64,000 nucleotides of DNA from Areca catechu (Eukaryota > Streptophyta > Magnoliopsida > Arecales > Arecaceae), in assembly GCA_021397845.1 (NCBI GenBank), contig CM038051.1, positions 12,555,827-12,619,826 of the forward strand, in the 5' to 3' direction. The translations under genes and the position numbers were made by a program. Shown here in pieces: positions 60,343 to 64,000 of the stretch (the stretch's first letter is position 1; each line of letters begins with the position of its first letter). The notes beneath the pieces are model-generated. The model made no database searches. It worked only from the letters and a program-made list of their open reading frames with translations, and was not told the DNA's origin.

Positions 60343-61547
60343 GCATGGCCCATCAATCAAAAGCATGCATCTGAAAAAGGGGAAGAAAAGAGGAGCTACT
60401 CATGGTTTGAAAAAAAAAAAAAAAAAAACAGCGGAGGCAGGAGGGGGAGAAGCATTGCCTTTGGTGCAGGCTTTTTGGGGGGGCCCTCCTCTCACCCGAT
60501 CGGTTCTGGCATTGCCATCCCCCCCCATCACTTCTCTCAGCAATGATCATCTCTGCCAAAGGCATCAGGATTCTGTATACTTGAGCAGCAGCTGCTCTCA
60601 GCTACAGCTCCGAGGAAAGGTACCTCCCATAATATTTTCCATTAAAGCCAGTGCTTGGGATAGAAAAAGGACGGAGAGGAGAGAAGAGTTAAGTTAGCGA
60701 CAGCCTTTGCTGCAGTTCCAAAGATTGCTACAGTGAGGAGGGAGGAGAGGACAGGGTGATGTCAACAAAATCTATTGGGAAGATCTCTTACTCCGTCAAG
60801 GTCAGAATATTTTAGGATTCTGATTAGTTAGGATGATTTAGAGAGTAATTATTAGATGTTAATCCTTCCGTTGAAAGGCGGCACCATGGCAGTATGGCAG
60901 GAGCCAGGAGAGAGTAGGTAGGTGTGCAAGAACTGTGGGGGCACTGCATTGAAGCCAACATGTGAAGAGAGATTAAGAGGGCAGTGGGGAAGAGTTTTCC
61001 CTGGGAAAGGGAGATAAAAGCTTGCCATCCTTTATGGTTTCACCTGGGGTATCGGGGCATGTGTTTGTACTCTGGCCCATGCAGTGCACCTTCCATTAGG
61101 GGATTCCTGCCCATTGCTGCTTGAGTGCTTCTGTTGCGAGCTGCAAGCACTGAGCTTTCCCACCTCATCAAATCAATGAATAACTCGGTGTATGGAGGCA
61201 TGAAAATGCTGCAAATGGACTGGCTCCAAGGTTAAAATGGCCGTTGGCACGGTTTCAAAAGCATTTTGACTAGATTATATAATGATCATTAGATTCAAAA
61301 AGTAAGCATCTTGTTATATATGTTCATAAGGAATACTAAAATAATGGTTTTTTATCATAACAGCATACTGTATTATGAGAATAGTGACCATTATTACACC
61401 CTTCGGCCGATAAAATAATATATTTTTAACTCAAATTTTATGGCATTTGGAAAGAGAAACTGTTTGGATGGTTAAAAAAATATATTTGGTGACTCGATTA
61501 AATCCAATTTTTTTTTTTGGATTTATAATTGTTAATATGAATGAGTG
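58131..61547 (-). promoter_or_regulatory. Leader introns and upstream region of the ATH1-like gene
   Basis: No other gene was recognised. BELL genes commonly have non-coding first exons, so some of this is probably transcribed leader. A GAGAG|GTTGGTT sequence near 59183-59195 on the minus strand could be a leader donor. A (GA)n tract of about 44 bp at 60298-60341 is a CT-rich run on the gene's sense strand, as often seen in plant 5' UTRs. A C-rich patch is at 60117-60133. The transcription start cannot be placed. Confidence 0.4.
60298..60341. repeat. (GA)n microsatellite upstream of the ATH1-like gene
   Basis: Twenty-two perfect AG units. On the sense strand of the gene it is (CT)n. GAGA/CT-rich tracts are known targets of plant BBR/BPC proteins, which are reported to regulate homeobox genes. 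Use here is inference. Confidence 0.85.
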
Positions 61548-62637
61548 TAGAGCCGTCAACGGGTCAGGTCTGGATCCAAAGAATTTGCATCTGGATTTAA
61601 ATCTGGACTAATTTATCCGGATCCGGATCCGAATCCGATTAGTCATAGTTAAATGGATCCGGATCTGAATATGTAATATTAAGATCCGAATGATCCGACA
61701 GATCCGAGACCCGATTAAATAAAATAATATTATAAAATCATGGTTAAGAATCCATCAAGGTTTTTATAAAACATTTCTTCCATTCGCGCCCTGGTCCCTC
61801 TTTCTCCCTTCCAGCGAATCTCCAAATCCGCTCCGTCTCCACGATCAACGCCTCCCTCGACGGCCGAGCCCTCCATGGCCGATGCCTGCCCCCCTCGATG
61901 GCCAACGCCTCCCCCCGATGGCAGACAACTCGACAGCCGATGCTCGTTGCCGTTGACAACTCTACTTTGCTGCTCCGAGCCTCGACATCGACCTCCCCCT
62001 CGATGGCGGATCCCTCGACGGCCGACGCCCGCTGCTCGCTAGCCATTTTCCTGCTCCGAGCCTCGACATCGACCTCCCCCCCAAATTTGCTGTCAACGTC
62101 CATCACTCCATCGTCGACCATCTCCTCCCCATCAGGCCGTCGCTCCATCACCCTTCTCCCCATCCAACCGTCCGCGCCTCCGACATCGTCCTCGCTAGCC
62201 GCTATGCTGCTCCGGCTCTCCCTTCCTCAGCTTCGAGCCCCGCCGATCGTCGTTACTTGGACATCATCCTCTAGCAGCGTTGCCTTCGCCGGTTCCGAAT
62301 CCCGCTGGCCGCGCTACCTTGACATTGACCCCTACAGCTCAACTGCTCGACATCGACGATCGACCCCCCGCCGGCTGCCGCTACCCCTGTCCCAATATCA
62401 TTCTTCATCTTCCTCGGATTTGAGCCCCTACCACAAAATTGGTAAGAACTATTTTTTTTTTTGGATAAGCTTGTTTGGATCCGGGATCGGGTCTGGATAC
62501 CCGGGATCCATTTGGGTCCGGGTCTAGAACTTTAAAAGTAGACCCGTTGGATATTCAGATCTGGATCCAGTACCTAAGATCGGGTCCAGGTCTGAATATC
62601 TAGGTTTCGACCCGAATCCGATCCGTTGACAGCTCTA
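61548..62637. mobile_element. hAT-like non-autonomous element with GC-rich cargo
   Basis: Inverted ends TAGAGCCGTCAACGGGTC at 61548 and, on the other strand from 62637, TAGAGCTGTCAACGGATC. Flanking 8-mers AATGAGTG and AGTGAGAG agree at 6 of 8 places, and 8 bp is the hAT target duplication length. Subterminal regions are full of GGATCCGG/GGGTCCGG-like motifs on both sides, as expected for hAT transposase binding. The inside has no transposase. It contains a C-rich block (61780-62440) with ORFs on both strands (209 aa plus, 139 aa minus) and a 29-bp phrase repeated 81 bp apart (61971 and 62052). That block may be a captured host sequence, but I recognise no protein. Confidence 0.65.
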
Positions 62638-64000
62638 AGTGAGAGATCAGGATCTCTCTTTATCCCCGTTATACTAGCTGGCATCTTAGTAGTGTTAGGT
62701 TGACGTATTCACTTTTAGATGAAAAAAAACTGCGTGAATCCGAACGTCTTGTATTGAACACTACCTTGTGTGTTGAAAATCTACGGGAATAGCTACAATA
62801 GAATTTATCTCCCCTCGTTTCTTTTGATTACCAAGAAAATAATAATAATAATTTTTATTTGGGGAACTAAACAAATGATGTGTTAATTTTTTTTCTTTTA
62901 TTGTTGACCGTTATCTTTCACTATGCGACCCTTATAGAAATTTTTTACTTTGAATCCAATTAAAACTTCGATCATATATGGTCATTTTTTTCCAAATAAT
63001 GGCCACTTTAAACCATTATGACGATCATTAACATTTTTGGTGAGAGGATTCATTATAACGGGAAAAACAAAAATATTGAAGTCTTATTTATATATACACA
63101 CTGTAGTTTAGAATAATTAAATAACTATATATATAATTATTTTTGGTGTCACACAGCTATAGCTATGCTACGAGAATTATGGTGAACAAGAAACAATGAC
63201 CATGTGGGATGAATGCCACTTGCTTCTATGATTAATCCATCATTCTCATGAGTCACAAATACCATGGCAATCTATGGCCGGCAGCCGGCATTGTCCTCTC
63301 ATGGAGAACCCACATGCCTCATGCGATGGCTATGCGATGTTTCACCCGAGTCCACCGTCTACTGTTCCCCTTTGTTGCAAGCGTTGGCCATGCTATCCGC
63401 TAACCAGTGCTGCTTGTCTTCTTCCTTCAATTATTGCTCCCTTCTTCGGTATCCCCGGATATATATAATATTTTTAAATAATAATTATTTTAAATAAAAA
63501 TTATATAAATAATATTTTTATTTATATTATCAAAATAATATTAAAAAATAAATTTGTATATCAATTTAAAAGATAATATTATATTTCATGAATTTTGATA
63601 TTATAGTAACTACTCTTTTTCAGGCCCGAAATATTTATTAAACCATCGATTATGGTAGGGGTGGTGCTGGTTGATCAAATAACATTTTTATCATCGGCCA
63701 CCGTCTCTAGAAATCCTGAAAAATCTTGTGGCCATGGCCGACTCCAATGCATGTCGGATACTTAATTAGTTTTGACTGGACCTCCACTTAGTAGGGTCCA
63801 TCAAAGAGTCGGTACCCAGTATCCATTCTCAGTGACTAGCCTTCTCTCGGTGAGGTCTACTCGTGGCATTTAGCTACCTCTCGGCACCAAGACCGCTATT
63901 ATCAACCCCACCTACTCTAGCTGTACCAATCTTTTCATGTGTCCACTGTAGTAAGTATAGCTGGCACAACCAACAAGCAAGTTCATAAGAGATAGTGTAT
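62638..64000. other. Intergenic DNA to the window end, no gene recognised
   Basis: AT-rich with short T and A runs. Two overlapping ORFs at 63264-63497 have no known domain. The last 400 bp are less AT-rich but show no coding pattern I can name. Confidence 0.5.

Overview
The window is nuclear DNA from a flowering plant. Genes have GT-AG introns, with phases that rejoin exactly in the two multi-exon genes, and they sit far apart in AT-rich DNA crowded with LTR retrotransposons, solo LTRs, a Mutator-like element, LINE debris and microsatellites. The repeat style and the protein sequences fit a non-grass monocot such as a palm, but this is an impression: nothing seen here fixes the species.

Three genes look intact, all on the minus strand. 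(1) 2580-10490: a nine-exon receptor-like cytoplasmic kinase of 747 aa with an N-terminal USP-like domain. (2) 38867-39748: an intronless serine acetyltransferase of 293 aa, the committed step of cysteine synthesis. (3) 53075-57983: a four-exon BELL-class TALE homeodomain protein of 589 aa, an ATH1 orthologue. They show no functional link to each other. This is ordinary eukaryotic gene order, not an operon.

The rest is mostly transposon-derived. 13502-15087 is a solo LTR with a perfect 5-bp target duplication, nested in another repeat. 15830-16670 is a truncated LTR-like fragment. 16712 to about 24060 is a Mutator-like element (MULE) with long hairpin-rich terminal inverted repeats. It carries a decayed transposase fused in frame to part of a plant mobile domain (PMD) gene. 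32167-35963 is an element made almost only of two 1.8-kb LTRs around a 176-bp interior. 40700-41640 is the 3' end of a dead LINE. 42183-49863 is a non-coding gypsy/Tat-like element whose interior is a nested tandem repeat (about 364-bp units built of four shorter ones). 54492-55327 is a second solo LTR, inside intron 1 of the ATH1-like gene. 61548-62637 is a hAT-like non-autonomous element with GC-rich cargo. Two 'tail-only' retro-insertions lie side by side at 27868-28022, and a 118-bp A-tailed insertion with an 18-bp target duplication lies at 1612-1765.

I found no tRNA, rRNA, CRISPR or clearly new multigene system. The most unusual items are the MULE-PMD chimera and its hairpin-studded ends, the nested repeat array, the nearly interior-less LTR element, and two gene-level oddities: an adenine-only tract at a 3' splice site of the kinase gene, and a minimal AUG-stop upstream ORF before the ATH1-like start. 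Exon borders, domains and target duplications were read by eye. Family names rest on recalled motifs, not on searches.
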